Shown here piece after piece: positions 25,639 to 33,543 of a stretch of 64,000 nucleotides of DNA. Source of the stretch: Stenotrophomonas nitritireducens (lineage in GTDB: Bacteria; Pseudomonadota; Gammaproteobacteria; Xanthomonadales; Xanthomonadaceae); assembly GCF_001700965.1 (NCBI RefSeq), contig NZ_CP016756.1:2046001-2110000 (forward strand). Reading direction: 5' to 3'. Below the pieces are notes generated by a model. That model was not told where the DNA came from. It saw only the letters and a program-made list of their open reading frames with translations, and did no database searches. The first letter of the stretch is position 1, and the number at the start of each line of letters is the position of its first letter. Both the position numbers and the translations under genes were made by a program.

Positions 25639-25956
25639 ATGCCATCTGCTGCACCGGGAGTGACCCGGTCCCTGCTCGCCGCTGCCCTTTACGCGGCATC
25701 GCCGCTGGCGCTGGCCATGACCCAGTGCCCGCAGGAATCCGGCGAAAAATCCACCGCGTTCTGGCTGCTGGGCTGGGCGATATTCGCGCTGTTCGTGATT
25801 GGCGGCGTGGTGTTGATGCTGTTGATCTTCCGCACCACCCGCCATGCGCAGCGGCGCCCACGCTGGCTGCTGCGCATCGCCAGCATCCCGGCGATGCTGG
25901 CACTGTGGATGCTGGGCTTCGGTATTTTCCTCAGCCAGTTCGTGCTGGTGTGCTGA
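25639..25956 (+). CDS. Small membrane protein, two helices
   Basis: The 105-residue protein has an N-terminal signal-like helix (about residues 9-26), a CPQESG segment, and two strong transmembrane helices (about 36-60 and 77-103). The start is the ATG after AGGGGA; an in-frame frame extends 15 codons upstream. It lies 54 bp after the flavoprotein and converges on the aldehyde dehydrogenase. I do not recognise the family; it could be an accessory subunit of the proposed dehydrogenase. Confidence 0.7.
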   Translation: MPSAAPGVTRSLLAAALYAASPLALAMTQCPQESGEKSTAFWLLGWAIFALFVIGGVVLMLLIFRTTRHAQRRPRWLLRIASIPAMLALWMLGFGIFLSQFVLVC

Positions 25957-25965
25957 GGCAGCGCG

Positions 25966-27384
25966 TCACGCTGCCGGGAACCACCATGGCGATGCACTGC
26001 CGGTATTGATCAGCAAGACACGGGCGCGAACAAAGCGCCGGATCGAGGCGGTGCCCATGCGCGAGCCACCCATGCCGGACAACTTGAAGCTCTGCTTTTC
26101 AGCGGTCTGCACCATGCCGGTCAAACAGGCATCGTTGATCGAGATGCCACCGGCCTGCAGCTGACGCGCAACACGCTGCGCGCGCTCCGGGCTCTGCGTG
26201 AACACCGCGGCCGACAGGCCGAACTCGGTATTGTTGGCGCGGGCAATGGCCTCGGCCTCATCGGCCACCACCATCACCGGCAAGACGCTGGCAAAGCTTT
26301 CATCGGCGACCACCGCCATCTCATCGGTGACATCCACCAGCACCGTCGGCGGGCACCAGATGCCCCCATGGTCGATCAGCTCGCCACCGGTCAGCGCACG
26401 CGCACCCTTGGCCTTGGCATCGGCCAACTGCCCGCGCACCAGCTCCACCTGCGATGCAGCGATCACCGGGCCGATCTGGCCCTGCTTCGGGTCCGGCCAG
26501 GCCAGTTCCAGTGCGGCGGCTTCTTTCACCAATGCAGCGATGAAGGCATCAGCCACCGGCGCTTCCACATAGACGCGCTCGATCGACATGCAGCTCTGGC
26601 CGCCATTGACGAAGCTGCCCCACGCCAATGCTCGCGCAGCATGGTCGATATTGGCATCGGACAACACCAGCGCCGGGTCCTTGCCGCCCAGTTCCAGCGA
26701 GGCCGGAATGAAGCGGCGCGCGCAGGCTTCGCCAACCTTGCGGCCAGTGGCGACCGAACCAGTGAAGCAGATCTGGTCACTGGCCTCGATCACCGCCTGG
26801 CCGGTAGCGCCGGCGCCAGTGACCAGCTTGAATACCTCGCCCAGCCCCGCCTCTTCCAGCGCATCGCGCAGCAAGGGCACGAAGCGCGAGGTGACTTCGC
26901 TGGGCTTGGCCAGGATGCTGCAACCGGCAGCCAGTGCCGGCACTGCATCGATCAAGGTCAGCATCAACGGAAAATTCCATGGGCTGATCACCCCGACCAC
27001 GGCGTAAGGCACCCAGGTCTGCTGGCTCTGGATGAAGGGGATGGCTTCCTGTTGCGCGGGCTTTTCAAGCAGGCAGGCGGCTGCCTGCTGCGCCCAGCGG
27101 CGGATCGCGCCCACCGTGCCATCCACTTCGATCTGCGACTCGTGCCAGCGGCCGGTATCGGCCAGCAAGGCATCAAGAAATCCGTCGCGGCGTGCAACCA
27201 AGGCATCGGCCAGGGCATTCAAGCGCGCACAGCGCTCCTCGATGCTGCGTTCGGCCCAGGCCAGCTGTGCCACGCGAAGGCCGGCGCCCAGCGCGGCGAC
27301 GTCGGCAGCTGCGGTGATCGGCAGCTCGCCGTCGGATTGGCCGGTGCGCGGGTTGCGCAATGGCAGCGTGGTGGCTTCAGTCAT
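25966..27384 (-). CDS. NAD(P)-dependent aldehyde dehydrogenase
   Basis: The 472-residue enzyme has the family's features: SPWNFPLML, the oxyanion and cofactor segment FTGSVATG, the general-base glutamate in LELGGKDP, and the nucleophilic cysteine in NGGQSCMSIERV. It oxidises an aldehyde to an acid. Its start overlaps the stop of the nitrilase-like gene by eight bases, making it the last gene of an operon running from the enoyl-CoA hydratase. The substrate is presumably an aldehyde formed in the cluster pathway. Confidence 0.93.
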   Translation of the reverse strand: MTEATTLPLRNPRTGQSDGELPITAAADVAALGAGLRVAQLAWAERSIEERCARLNALADALVARRDGFLDALLADTGRWHESQIEVDGTVGAIRRWAQQAAACLLEKPAQQEAIPFIQSQQTWVPYAVVGVISPWNFPLMLTLIDAVPALAAGCSILAKPSEVTSRFVPLLRDALEEAGLGEVFKLVTGAGATGQAVIEASDQICFTGSVATGRKVGEACARRFIPASLELGGKDPALVLSDANIDHAARALAWGSFVNGGQSCMSIERVYVEAPVADAFIAALVKEAAALELAWPDPKQGQIGPVIAASQVELVRGQLADAKAKGARALTGGELIDHGGIWCPPTVLVDVTDEMAVVADESFASVLPVMVVADEAEAIARANNTEFGLSAAVFTQSPERAQRVARQLQAGGISINDACLTGMVQTAEKQSFKLSGMGGSRMGTASIRRFVRARVLLINTGSASPWWFPAA

Positions 27385-28420
27385 TGCCTATAACTCCGGC
27401 GCTCAGCAGTGCATCAAGGGTGGCTTTCTGGCGGGCGGCGAAATCAGCCCGCTGCGGAATCTTCAGCGTGTCGCCGTCCAGCAGCGCATTGGGTTTCAAG
27501 GCAGTGCTGCCGAGGCCGGCAGTGATCGCGGCCTGCGGCAAACGCGACAGGAAATTACCCATGCCCGGGCGCAGGCGGCGACGGCGCAGGCCGGCGATAT
27601 CCAGATCGGCATAGGCCGCCATCGATTCACCGGTGCCGGCTGCCGACAGCACGCGGCCTTGGTCGTCGACGATCTTGCTCATGCCATCGGCACTGCCCAG
27701 GGGAATATCGACACCGCTGATGCCGGCCGTATTGGCCGAGACCACATACGCCATGTTCTCCAGCGCGCGGGCGCGCTTGGCGATGTCCTTCGGGGTCAGT
27801 TCCGGGCTGCCAACTTCGCTGGTGGAATGCAGGAATACCTCGGCGCCACGCAGGCCCATCGCGCGCGCGATTTCCGGATACAGGATTTCTTCGGAGGCGA
27901 TGCACGACAAGCGCCCGATCGGTGTGCGCGCCACCGGGAATACGCCGTCCACGCCATAGACATCGAGGTACTTGTCCCAGACATCGTGCGGGCTTGGCGC
28001 ATACAGGGAGATCAGCCGGCGGTAGCGCAGGATCTGGTTGCCGCTGTCATCCAGGATCACCGAGGACTGGAAGTACAGCCCGGGGAAGTTCGGGTCACGC
28101 TCGTAGGCGTTGGAGCACAGGTAAACGCCGTTGTCCTGGGCGATGCGGCCGAGCTGTTCGTACTCGGCGCCATCCATCGCGAAGCAGCCCTTGGCCGCCC
28201 AGCCCGGAATGGTGTCGCCCAGCGGATAACTGGTGGCGAAGTATTCCGGCAGCACCACCAGCTTCAGGTCGGCGCCGATGAAGGCCTTGGAGGCGCGGAT
28301 CTGCCGGCCGACACGTTCGATATTGTCGGCCACGGCGGCAGCCGCGTCTTCCGGCGTGGTGCAGCTGTTGATGGCGCGACACGTGGTCTGCAGCGCCAAC
28401 GCACGATAAGCATCGATCAT
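27377..28420 (-). CDS. Nitrilase-superfamily protein with altered catalytic residues
   Basis: The 347-residue protein follows the carbon-nitrogen hydrolase fold. The first catalytic glutamate is kept (Glu59 in VVLPEYF). At the usual lysine site the text is RYRRLISLY, placing Arg135 there. The nucleophile region reads TPIGRLSCIASEEILYPE; laid ungapped on the usual TPIGRIGLAICYD form, Ser176 falls on the catalytic cysteine, while a different cysteine lies at 173. Either the triad is Glu-Arg-Ser or there is a local shift making Cys173 the nucleophile. Nitrilase-family enzymes hydrolyse amides or nitriles or transfer acyl groups. Its start overlaps the stop of the DUF1330 gene (ATGA). Confidence 0.85.
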   Translation of the reverse strand: MIDAYRALALQTTCRAINSCTTPEDAAAAVADNIERVGRQIRASKAFIGADLKLVVLPEYFATSYPLGDTIPGWAAKGCFAMDGAEYEQLGRIAQDNGVYLCSNAYERDPNFPGLYFQSSVILDDSGNQILRYRRLISLYAPSPHDVWDKYLDVYGVDGVFPVARTPIGRLSCIASEEILYPEIARAMGLRGAEVFLHSTSEVGSPELTPKDIAKRARALENMAYVVSANTAGISGVDIPLGSADGMSKIVDDQGRVLSAAGTGESMAAYADLDIAGLRRRRLRPGMGNFLSRLPQAAITAGLGSTALKPNALLDGDTLKIPQRADFAARQKATLDALLSAGVIGND

Positions 28421-28749
28421 GGAACCTTACCTTCGGTTGCGGTGTCGGGGAGGATCTGGATCTGCGCACCGTCGGCCAGCAGCACGCGGAACGTACCGGT
28501 ACCGGCCCGCAGCGGCTTGATCGCGGCGTATTCGGCGCTGTGCCAGAACGCCAGCGCAGCAGCACGGTCCGGCCAGTGCGAGATCACGGTGCGGGCCGGC
28601 GCATGCTCGCCTTCCAGGCTCTGCTGCGCGCCGCCCATCACCAGGTACTGGCCGCCGTAGCGGGCAGCGACTTCCGGGGTGGCGCAGGCATAGGCGGCAA
28701 AGCCCTGCGGGTCGGTGATATGCGCTTCGATGATCAGATAGGCGGACAT
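28417..28749 (-). CDS. DUF1330-type small protein
   Basis: The 110-residue protein begins MSAYLIIEAHITDP and has the DUF1330 pattern: Y-x-A-C-A-T-P, GGQYLVMGG, and a FWHSAEYAAIKPLRAG segment. This is a ferredoxin-like dimeric fold found beside many catabolic genes, with no settled function. It lies 7 bp after the enoyl-CoA hydratase stop and overlaps the nitrilase-like start. Confidence 0.82.
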   Translation of the reverse strand: MSAYLIIEAHITDPQGFAAYACATPEVAARYGGQYLVMGGAQQSLEGEHAPARTVISHWPDRAAALAFWHSAEYAAIKPLRAGTGTFRVLLADGAQIQILPDTATEGKVP

Positions 28750-28756
28750 GAGGCTC

Positions 28757-29536
28757 TCAGCTGAAGCGCGGCGCGCGCTTTTGCAGGAAGGCGGCGGCGC
28801 CTTCGACAAAGTCGCTGCTGCTGAAGGCGGCGTTGAAGGCCGCATCGGCCTGCGCCAGGGAGATGCTGGCATCGCCGCCCAGATGACCGAGCACGGTCTT
28901 GATGGCGCGGCGGGCCTGGCCGGAGGTGGCCAGCAACTGCTGTACCTGTGCCTGTTGCAGCGCCTCGATGCCCTCCTCGCCGGCCAGCTGGTTGACCAGC
29001 CCCCAGTCCAGCGCGGTGGCGGCGTCGAGCAGACGGCCGGTGAGCAGCATTTCGCGGGCACGGGCCATGCCAACCGTGTTGAGCAACCGGCGACTGTCAT
29101 CGGCGCTGTAAACTAAACCGAGCTTGGCTGGGGTGATAGCGAAGCGGCTGCGGCTGCTGGCCAGCCGCAGGTCGCAGGCCAGGGCCAGGCCAAGGCCGCC
29201 GCCCACGCAGGCTCCGTCGATGACGGCCAGCGTGGTCTGCGGCAGGCGTTGCAGTTTGAGCTGGGTGCGTTGCACCTGGGCGTTGTTGGCGGCAAAGGCC
29301 TCCGGAGCGGTGAGCAGCTGACCGAGTTCGTCGATATCGGCGCCGGCACTGAACGCCCCCGGCACGCCCGACACCACCACGATCTGGGCATCACTGGCGG
29401 CAATGGCATCCAGTGCGGTTTCGATCGCTGCCCAGTGGCGGGTGGCCAGGGCGTTGCGCTTGTCGGGTCGTTGGATGTCGATGCGGGCGAGCGCGCCGTC
29501 ACGGCTCCAGCAAATCACGGTTTCTTCAGTGACCAT
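28757..29536 (-). CDS. Enoyl-CoA hydratase/isomerase (crotonase) family protein
   Basis: The 259-residue crotonase-fold protein shows SAGADIDEL (first oxyanion loop) and DGACVGGGLGLALACDLRLA (second). Where many hydratases have P-E the text reads TPAKLGLVYSADDS, so one of the two classical catalytic glutamates is absent; the acidic pair in SADDS may take over, as in isomerases or hydrolases of this fold. It is the first gene of the leftward operon that continues to the aldehyde dehydrogenase. It is divergent from the GntR gene across a 56-bp gap that holds a TA-rich palindrome. Confidence 0.9.
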   Translation of the reverse strand: MVTEETVICWSRDGALARIDIQRPDKRNALATRHWAAIETALDAIAASDAQIVVVSGVPGAFSAGADIDELGQLLTAPEAFAANNAQVQRTQLKLQRLPQTTLAVIDGACVGGGLGLALACDLRLASSRSRFAITPAKLGLVYSADDSRRLLNTVGMARAREMLLTGRLLDAATALDWGLVNQLAGEEGIEALQQAQVQQLLATSGQARRAIKTVLGHLGGDASISLAQADAAFNAAFSSSDFVEGAAAFLQKRAPRFS

Positions 29537-29553
29537 GGCCTATCCTATTTGTT

Positions 29554-29565
29554 CTATCGTTATAG
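29554..29565. promoter_or_regulatory. TA-rich palindrome, site 1
   Basis: CTATCGTTATAG (CTAT-N4-ATAG) lies in the short divergent gap between the enoyl-CoA hydratase and the first GntR regulator. It is followed by CATTAAG, as is the site before the second GntR gene. It is a weak member of the second motif set (33206, 33471, 38157). Confidence 0.5.
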
Positions 29566-29592
29566 CATTAAGCCAAAGGAGGGTGAAGCGAG

Positions 29593-30381
29593 ATGTCCCA
29601 AGACACACTGGCCACACTATTGAGTGCCAACGCACACAAGCTGCTGCGTAACGACTTGCCGACGCCGCTTTACCACCAGATGTTCAGCCTGCTGCGCGAC
29701 CGCATCCTCAATGGCGAGATCCCGCGCGGCGCCCGTATCCCTACCGAGTTCGACCTGGCCGACGGCTTTGGCGTGTCGCGCATCACCGCCAAGCGGGCGC
29801 TGGACGAACTGGCCGCCGAAGGCCTGGTGGAGCGTCGCCGCGGCAAGGGCACCCACGTCATCCACCGCTCCCGACCCAAGCCCATGCACAGCCCGCTGAC
29901 CGGGCTGCTGGAGAGCCTGGAGGTGCTGGCCGAGCACACCAAGGTGCAGCTGCTGCAGTACCGCCGTGCGGTGCCACCGGAGCCGATCCGGTCCCTGTTC
30001 GATACCGGCCCGCGCGATGTGCTGGTGCATGCCATCCGCCTGCGCCTGCGCGGCGATACCCCGTTCGGCTACTACAACAGCTGGACCAATACCGATCACC
30101 CCGACTTCAACGAAGCCAAGCTGGCCAACAGCTCACGGCTGAAGCTGTTCCAGGCCGCCGGTATCCAGATCAAGCAGGTGGAGCAGGTGCTGTCGGCGGT
30201 CAACGCCGACGCGATTGCCGCCCTGCACCTGAAAGTAGAACCCGGCACTGCTCTGCTGGCGCTGGAGCGCCGCTCCTATGACGGTGACGGCAACATGGTC
30301 GACCTGCTGAGCGTGCAGTACCGCCCGGATCAGTTCACCTACCAGATGACGCTGGATGTGGACGCCGGCGGCCACGACTGA
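29593..30381 (+). CDS. GntR-family transcriptional regulator, HutC type, copy 1
   Basis: The 262-residue protein has an N-terminal GntR winged helix at about residues 20-85 (PLYHQMFSLLRDRILNGEIP, then the recognition helix in FGVSRITAKRALDELAAEGL and the wing RRGKGTHV). A UTRA effector domain follows (PFGYYNSWTN, then DLLSVQYRPDQFTYQM at the end). HutC-type regulators usually repress the genes beside them until a pathway intermediate binds UTRA. AAGGAGG lies nine bases before the ATG. It is a clear paralogue of 38207-39004, and one of the two should bind the TTGTCCGGACAA palindromes. Confidence 0.95.
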   Translation: MSQDTLATLLSANAHKLLRNDLPTPLYHQMFSLLRDRILNGEIPRGARIPTEFDLADGFGVSRITAKRALDELAAEGLVERRRGKGTHVIHRSRPKPMHSPLTGLLESLEVLAEHTKVQLLQYRRAVPPEPIRSLFDTGPRDVLVHAIRLRLRGDTPFGYYNSWTNTDHPDFNEAKLANSSRLKLFQAAGIQIKQVEQVLSAVNADAIAALHLKVEPGTALLALERRSYDGDGNMVDLLSVQYRPDQFTYQMTLDVDAGGHD

Positions 30382-30396
30382 AGGCAGTTAGATCAT

Positions 30397-30503
30397 GTAG
30401 TGCCGAGCCATGCTCGGCATGGGCATTACCCCTGTAGTGCCGAGCCATGCTCGGCATGAGGCCTTCCCTGGTAACGCCTCTGCCGAGCATGGCTCGGCAC
30501 TAC
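30397..30503. repeat. Three SMAG-type REP elements
   Basis: Two direct copies of GTAGTGCCGAGCCATGCTCG (30397-30420 and 30434-30457) are followed by an inverted copy (30481-30503). This GTAG-headed stem-loop is the Stenotrophomonas SMAG REP type. They lie downstream of the GntR gene and just upstream of operator 3. Confidence 0.9.
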
Positions 30504-30520
30504 AGTTGAGGTGCACTGGA

Positions 30521-30540
30521 CAATTTGTCCGGACATATTG
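30521..30540. promoter_or_regulatory. Operator palindrome 3
   Basis: CAATTTGTCCGGACATATTG is a 20-bp palindrome with one mismatched pair, carrying the TTGTCCGGACA core. It lies 51 bp before the start of the two-domain VOC gene. Confidence 0.8.
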
Positions 30541-30591
30541 CAGGATCGGAACAGGTATGACCTTTCCACGTTCCTGTAACAGGAGTCCGGC

Positions 30592-31530
30592 ATGTTGTCC
30601 GAAGTGAAGGCTGTCACCCTTGGCGTAAGCGATCTGCAGCGAGCCTGCGCCTTCTATGAAAATGCACTTGGCTACCGCGTGCAGGCACGCGGCGCACTGT
30701 CTGCCGAGCTCGCGCCGCTATGGCGTTTCGATCCTGCGCTGCAAGGCGAATACGCGGTCATCGCCCCGGATGATTCCGGCCTCGGTCGGATCCGCCTGGT
30801 GGCCTTCGATGCGCCCGGCCAACGGCTGTGGAATGCCGACAATCTGTACAACGGCAGCGGCTACTACGCACTCAACTTCCGTTGCCGTGATGCCTTGGCG
30901 ACCATGCAGGCGATCAAGACAGCCGGCGGCAGCAGTGCGCACGAGCCCAGCTATTGGGAAGTCAGCGAGGAAGTCGCGGTGCGCGATTCGATCAACGACG
31001 ATCCCGATGGCATCCGTCTGGACGTGTTTTCCTATGAACGCGGCGGCGACCTGCGCGGCCCGCTCAATACCGATGTCAGCGTGGTGCAGACGATTGCCCT
31101 GGCCACACGTGACGTGGCGCGCTCGGTGGCCTTCTACAAGGCGCTGGGCTTCGAGGTGTTGTTCGACCGTGTACTCGACTTCCCCGAACTGCAGACCCTG
31201 CTGGGCACCGACCGGTCGGTGCGCATCCACAACGTCAACCTGATCAAGGATGGGCATATCGTGCCGGGGCGCGTGGAAATGTTTGCCTACCTGGACATGG
31301 AGCATCTGCCGGATGCGCCGCTGCGGGATCTCGCCGTGCCGCCGAATATCGGCATTCTCTCGGCCACCATGCTCAGCGATGCATTGGACGCCGATGTCGC
31401 CCAGTTGCAGCAGCTGGGCGCGCAGTTGATTGCACGTGCCGAACTCGACGTGCCCGGCTTCGGCCACTGCCGCATCGCCACACTGCTCGGCCCCGATGGC
31501 GAACAGCTGGAGCTGTTGCAGCCGGCGTGA
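30592..31530 (+). CDS. Two-domain VOC protein (extradiol-dioxygenase/glyoxalase fold), copy 1
   Basis: The 312-residue protein holds two VOC units. The first starts KAVTLGVSDLQRACAFYENALGY and the second IALATRDVARSVAFYKALGFEV at about residue 168. AGGAG precedes the ATG. The C-terminal unit ends LLGPDGEQLELLQ, with the glutamate that often binds metal; the matching histidine is not plain. Two-domain VOC proteins include ring-cleaving dioxygenases, but this one may instead be an isomerase or lyase. It has its own operator-bearing promoter, and a strong convergent terminator follows it. Confidence 0.82.
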   Translation: MLSEVKAVTLGVSDLQRACAFYENALGYRVQARGALSAELAPLWRFDPALQGEYAVIAPDDSGLGRIRLVAFDAPGQRLWNADNLYNGSGYYALNFRCRDALATMQAIKTAGGSSAHEPSYWEVSEEVAVRDSINDDPDGIRLDVFSYERGGDLRGPLNTDVSVVQTIALATRDVARSVAFYKALGFEVLFDRVLDFPELQTLLGTDRSVRIHNVNLIKDGHIVPGRVEMFAYLDMEHLPDAPLRDLAVPPNIGILSATMLSDALDADVAQLQQLGAQLIARAELDVPGFGHCRIATLLGPDGEQLELLQPA

Positions 31531-31536
31531 TGCCAA

Positions 31537-31570
31537 CACAAGGCAGCCGCTGCAAGGCGGCTGCCTTGTG
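31537..31570. terminator. Bidirectional intrinsic terminator
   Basis: A perfect 13-bp stem CACAAGGCAGCCG pairs with its complement across an eight-base loop, between the convergent VOC and alpha/beta hydrolase genes. It is followed by GTGTTTG on the plus strand. Confidence 0.75.
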
Positions 31571-31575
31571 TTTGA

Positions 31576-33177
31576 TCAACGTGCTGCCAGCTTTGCCGCC
31601 AAGGCCGCGGTACGCCCCTGATAATCGTCCTGTGGCTGGGCATGCAGCGTCACCGGTACCTGCAGTGCGAGCAGTTGTTGATCGCAGCCAGCCAGCGCGT
31701 CGCCCTTGAACAGTTCCGGCAACTGCGCGCCGATGCGCAGCAGCTCGACCACATTGGCGTGTACCTGCGCGGTATCCGGCGCGGTCACCATGCGACGCGC
31801 AGCTGCGCTGGGCTGCAGCCACGGCCATAGCAGATGACGCTCGCGCTCCCACTGCCAGGCTTCGGCCATATGCCCACCGGCGGCGTGGATGCGCGGATCC
31901 GGCAGGCGTGCCAGCAGCGTTTCGCATTCGTCGGGCTGCAGCAGCCAGGGCTTGTGCAGCACCACTTCGGTAAGACGGGTGCCCAGCCAGTCTGCGAGCG
32001 CCGGAACATAAGCCACCGCCGCTTCATGTGCATGCACGGCGATGGCCTGCCCTGCTGCCAGCTGATCAATCACCGCACGCAAGGCCGCCTGCATGGTGTC
32101 TGCGTTGAGCGGCGCGCTGATTTCCGCCGAACCGGCATGGCCGGGAAGTTCGATGGCGATCTGGCTGCGTGGGTCCATCGGCAAGCTGCCTACCGGCAAC
32201 GGTGCCTGGCCCGGCGCGTGGATATGCAGCACGGCTTCGTCGCTGCCGCGTTGCAACCACGCTGCGACTTCACCTACCGGCGTATCGACGATGCGCCGTG
32301 ACCAACCGGGCAGCTCGCGCGCGGCCAGCGCCACCGGTGTTGTTGGCGCCGACGTGGCCTGCTGCAGGATGGCATCCATGCGCCGATGCAGCCCTTCCAC
32401 GCCATCGGGCTCTTCCACACTGATCACGTTGTCCGGCAAGGCTGGCAGGCGCTGCCGATGGCTCAGCAGTACATCGTCGTGGCGATAGATCAGCCAGCTC
32501 GGGCAACGCAGCTCACCCACGCGCTGCCGTTCGGTATAGCGGAACGCGGCGCCGTAGCCACTGCGGTAATTGTCGCCGACATCGAGGATGTCCATCGCTG
32601 CATCATGCGTACCCTGCGCGTCATAGGGTTGCAGCGCGATCGCGCACTCCGCCGAAGGATCGCACCACGGGAAGAAGTACAGCTGCTCGCGCATGCGCGA
32701 CCACAGCCAACGCAGGTGCCCGCCGTCCCAGCTCGGCACGAACGGCGGCAGGTAGCGGTCGGTATAGCGCGCGCGTTCGGCATCGTTGAACAAGGCATAG
32801 CCATCGATGATCAGGCAGTGCAGACGCTGCGGTGCAATCCAGGCCAGGTGCATGCCGATCAGGCCGCCGGTATGCATGCCGAACAAGGCGAAGCGCTCGA
32901 TGCCGAGTGCATCGGCAAGCTCCAGCGTGGCCTCGGCAAAACGGTCGACGCCCGGCGCGGCGTCTGCCAATGCATCGGAATGACCAAAGCCCGGTGTGTC
33001 CGGTGCGATCACCGTATAGCGGTCCGCGAAGCGTTCGATCATCTGCAACCACATGCGCGAATTCTGTGGCGATTGATGCAGCAGCATCAGCACCGGGCCC
33101 TGCCCTGCGTAGCGGTAATGCACGGTGCGATCACCAATACGGATGAACTGGCGATGGCTGCTTGCTGCGTTCGACAT
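31576..33177 (-). CDS. Double alpha/beta-hydrolase-like protein with His at the nucleophile elbow
   Basis: The 533-residue protein is about twice the usual size. The first half (to about residue 275) is a recognisable alpha/beta hydrolase: LLHQSPQNSRMW, PDTPGFGHSD, and an elbow FGMHTGGLIG, where His102 occupies the position of the usual serine of G-x-S-x-G. The second half repeats the rhythm in degenerate form (IELPGHAGS, then AIAVHAHEAAVAYVPALADWLG at its elbow). Hydrolases with an H at the elbow occur, but their chemistry is not well known to me. The ATG at 33177 is favoured over a GTG nine codons upstream. The promoter region is the AT-rich gap shared with the TonB receptor. Confidence 0.85.
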   Translation of the reverse strand: MSNAASSHRQFIRIGDRTVHYRYAGQGPVLMLLHQSPQNSRMWLQMIERFADRYTVIAPDTPGFGHSDALADAAPGVDRFAEATLELADALGIERFALFGMHTGGLIGMHLAWIAPQRLHCLIIDGYALFNDAERARYTDRYLPPFVPSWDGGHLRWLWSRMREQLYFFPWCDPSAECAIALQPYDAQGTHDAAMDILDVGDNYRSGYGAAFRYTERQRVGELRCPSWLIYRHDDVLLSHRQRLPALPDNVISVEEPDGVEGLHRRMDAILQQATSAPTTPVALAARELPGWSRRIVDTPVGEVAAWLQRGSDEAVLHIHAPGQAPLPVGSLPMDPRSQIAIELPGHAGSAEISAPLNADTMQAALRAVIDQLAAGQAIAVHAHEAAVAYVPALADWLGTRLTEVVLHKPWLLQPDECETLLARLPDPRIHAAGGHMAEAWQWERERHLLWPWLQPSAAARRMVTAPDTAQVHANVVELLRIGAQLPELFKGDALAGCDQQLLALQVPVTLHAQPQDDYQGRTAALAAKLAAR

Positions 33178-33205
33178 GGGTGTGTCCACGGTGGCGATAA
33201 TCACT

Positions 33206-33219
33206 ATTGTTATATCAAT
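33206..33219. promoter_or_regulatory. TA-rich palindrome, site 2
   Basis: ATTGTTATATCAAT, a 14-bp palindrome with one mismatched pair, lies 28 bp before the alpha/beta hydrolase start. The half-site TTGTTATAT resembles the halves of sites 3 and 4. The surrounding gap 33178-33543 is markedly AT-rich for this genome and holds no gene. Confidence 0.55.
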
Positions 33220-33434
33220 AATTCAATTAAGTCCGCGTTTGATGCAACGCAGGGATTCGCCCATCAAGTAAATGTGCTGCAACCGCAGCAAAATCCCGCA
33301 AATGACTTATCAACCAAACCTATAGAACAAAGAAACTTCCCCATTCACTTTCTATAAAACGATCAATTTCAGCTAGATACGCCTGATTTCAGGTGCGTGG
33401 AGCAGGCGTAAAAAACCTGCAATAGTCCGGTTGA

Positions 33435-33446
33435 TTGTCCGGACAA
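33435..33446. promoter_or_regulatory. Operator palindrome 4
   Basis: TTGTCCGGACAA, a 12-bp perfect palindrome, lies 97 bp upstream of the TonB receptor start. A partial copy (TAGTCCGGTT) immediately precedes it. Confidence 0.78.
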
Positions 33447-33470
33447 ATGGCGGAATACTCATTAGGAAGC

Positions 33471-33492
33471 ATTGATATATCTATATAGCGAT
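33471..33492. promoter_or_regulatory. TA-rich palindrome, site 3
   Basis: An imperfect 22-bp palindrome centred on TATATCTATATA matches 8 of 10 pairs. Its core TGATATATCTATATA (33473-33487) is identical over 15 bases to the reverse complement of 38159-38173 before the second GntR gene. It lies between operator 4 and the TonB receptor start. Confidence 0.65.
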
Positions 33493-33543
33493 GCTTGCCC
33501 CCACCCGAACGAGCTTTTCCTTCATCACGCTACGAGGCGAGTC

